A DNA stretch of 64,000 nt from Polyangiaceae bacterium (GTDB taxonomy: Bacteria; Myxococcota_A; Polyangia; Polyangiales; Polyangiaceae), in the NCBI GenBank assembly GCA_020633205.1, contig JACKEB010000016.1:1-64000 (forward strand), given 5' to 3'. Made by a program: the position numbers and the translations under genes. This document shows, piece by piece, positions 63,395-64,000 of the stretch. The notes under the pieces are model-generated. The model had not been told where the DNA came from, made no database searches, and saw nothing but the letters and a program-made list of their open reading frames with translations. Each line of letters opens with the position of its first letter. The stretch's first letter is position 1.

Positions 63395-64000
63395 TCAAGC
63401 CGCTGGATTTCGCACCAACGACCCGTCGATGGCCGTCCGAATGCGCTTCACGACCAGATCTGCGGCGCGCGAATCGTACAACAGGCCGTTGTGCCCGCAG
63501 TCGGCAAGCTCCACGTGCTCTGAACCCGGCAAGTGGCTGAAACCAGTGACCACTTGGTCGTCCGCACCGGATATCGACAAGTGCGGAACGTGAGCGTGCT
63601 GGTTGGCGGCGCTCACCACGCGCTCCAGAATCGAACTGCCCGGACTGATGTCGCGCCCCGCAGTCGCCGGCATCAAGCGCGCATGATCCGTTCCGCCGAA
63701 CGGGCTGCCCAGGCTGACTGTCTGGCGCACTCGCGGGTCGCCACCCAACTCCTGTACGAAGTAACGCGCGACGACGCCTCCCAGGCTGTGACCCACGAGG
63801 TGCAGGTGGGTTTCAGCGGGGAGTCGCTTCACCAGGGAAGCGAGATCGACACCAAGACGGTTCACGCCCGGGCCTGGCAGGTAACTGAAGCTCGCGGTGT
63901 GCGCGCCGGTTTCGTTCTCGATGCGTTTGCGCAACGGGCGCAACACGCCAGCGGTTGCGAACAGTCCGTGCAGGAGCACGACGACGTGATCGCCAGCGCG
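63395..64000 (-). CDS. Alpha/beta-hydrolase (lipase-like), 5' end beyond the window
   Basis: The open frame continues through the window edge at 64000, so the N-terminus is missing. It shows the oxyanion segment LLHGLFA near the window end, the nucleophile elbow GHSLGG, and a later catalytic-His candidate in ADCGHNGLLYD; a catalytic Asp probably lies in SISGADDQVV. Together these match the lipase/PGAP1-like alpha/beta-hydrolases. It is secretion-neutral as far as seen. The downstream gene starts 117 bp later. Confidence 0.82.
   Translation of the reverse strand, partial: RAGDHVVVLLHGLFATAGVLRPLRKRIENETGAHTASFSYLPGPGVNRLGVDLASLVKRLPAETHLHLVGHSLGGVVARYFVQELGGDPRVRQTVSLGSPFGGTDHARLMPATAGRDISPGSSILERVVSAANQHAHVPHLSISGADDQVVTGFSHLPGSEHVELADCGHNGLLYDSRAADLVVKRIRTAIDGSLVRNPAA

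Overview
The window is high-GC, densely coded bacterial chromosome that most resembles a large-genome myxobacterium (Myxococcota, probably Polyangiales). This is inferred from gene content: three Hanks-type Ser/Thr kinases, an FHA protein with three zinc ribbons, a PP2C phosphatase, PilZ, SUMF1-like, PEGA/TPR and Cys-rich lipoproteins, and a minor-pilin/PilY1 cluster. No rRNA, tRNA, insertion sequence, prophage or CRISPR array was found. Many neighbouring genes overlap as ATGA, GTGA or TGATG, and I used these overlaps to set several start codons.

Layout. 0-6.8 kb: PilZ protein, GT39-type membrane glycosyltransferase, era-der GTPase pair, crotonase. 6.8-12.5 kb: DHH-CBS phosphoesterase and ArsA-type ATPase on the minus strand, then a plus-strand run with a roadblock-like protein, CpsB-type PHP phosphatase, UPF0104 flippase-like protein and a small secreted protein. 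12.6-20 kb: Ser/Thr kinase, Cys-rich repeat lipoprotein, SUMF1-like protein, SpoU methyltransferase, threonine aldolase, TPR lipoprotein, acidic protein and outer-membrane protein. 20-25.8 kb: zinc-ribbon/FHA protein, PP2C phosphatase, two ABC-permease-like proteins without an ATPase, and a thioredoxin-rhodanese fusion. 25.8-30.2 kb: larB-larC for nickel-pincer cofactor, a membrane protein and a PmbA/TldE homologue. 30.2-33.3 kb: excisionase-type HTH protein, lamin-tail lipoprotein and an HTH protein. 33.3-38.6 kb: a coupled minus-strand operon of M50 protease, scpA and scpB.

38.9-47.5 kb: zinc-ribbon kinase with an outer-membrane partner, an orphan SctT/FliR-like protein, MaoC hydratase, parvulin with an acidic N-terminus, acyl-CoA dehydrogenase and a lipoprotein. 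47.8-54.7 kb: five-gene minor pilin/PilY1 operon behind a near-consensus sigma-54 promoter. 54.7-58.4 kb: lipoprotein and gcvT-gcvH-gcvPA. 58.4-64 kb: Cys-rich lipoprotein, TPR/PEGA protein, Ser/Thr kinase, outer-membrane protein and a lipase-like hydrolase that runs off the window.

The most unusual element is the condensin locus. ScpB (808 aa) carries a histone-H1-like Lys/Ala-rich N-terminal arm of about 330 residues and an Asp-rich tail. ScpA (719 aa) carries an (Glu-Ser-Asp4)n block and an uninterrupted (Glu-Pro)28 tract encoded by a 169-bp hexanucleotide microsatellite. Other leads are the ATPase-less permease pair beside the FHA/PP2C genes, the orphan SctT-like gene, the His-rich LarC and the glycine cleavage operon lacking gcvPB.
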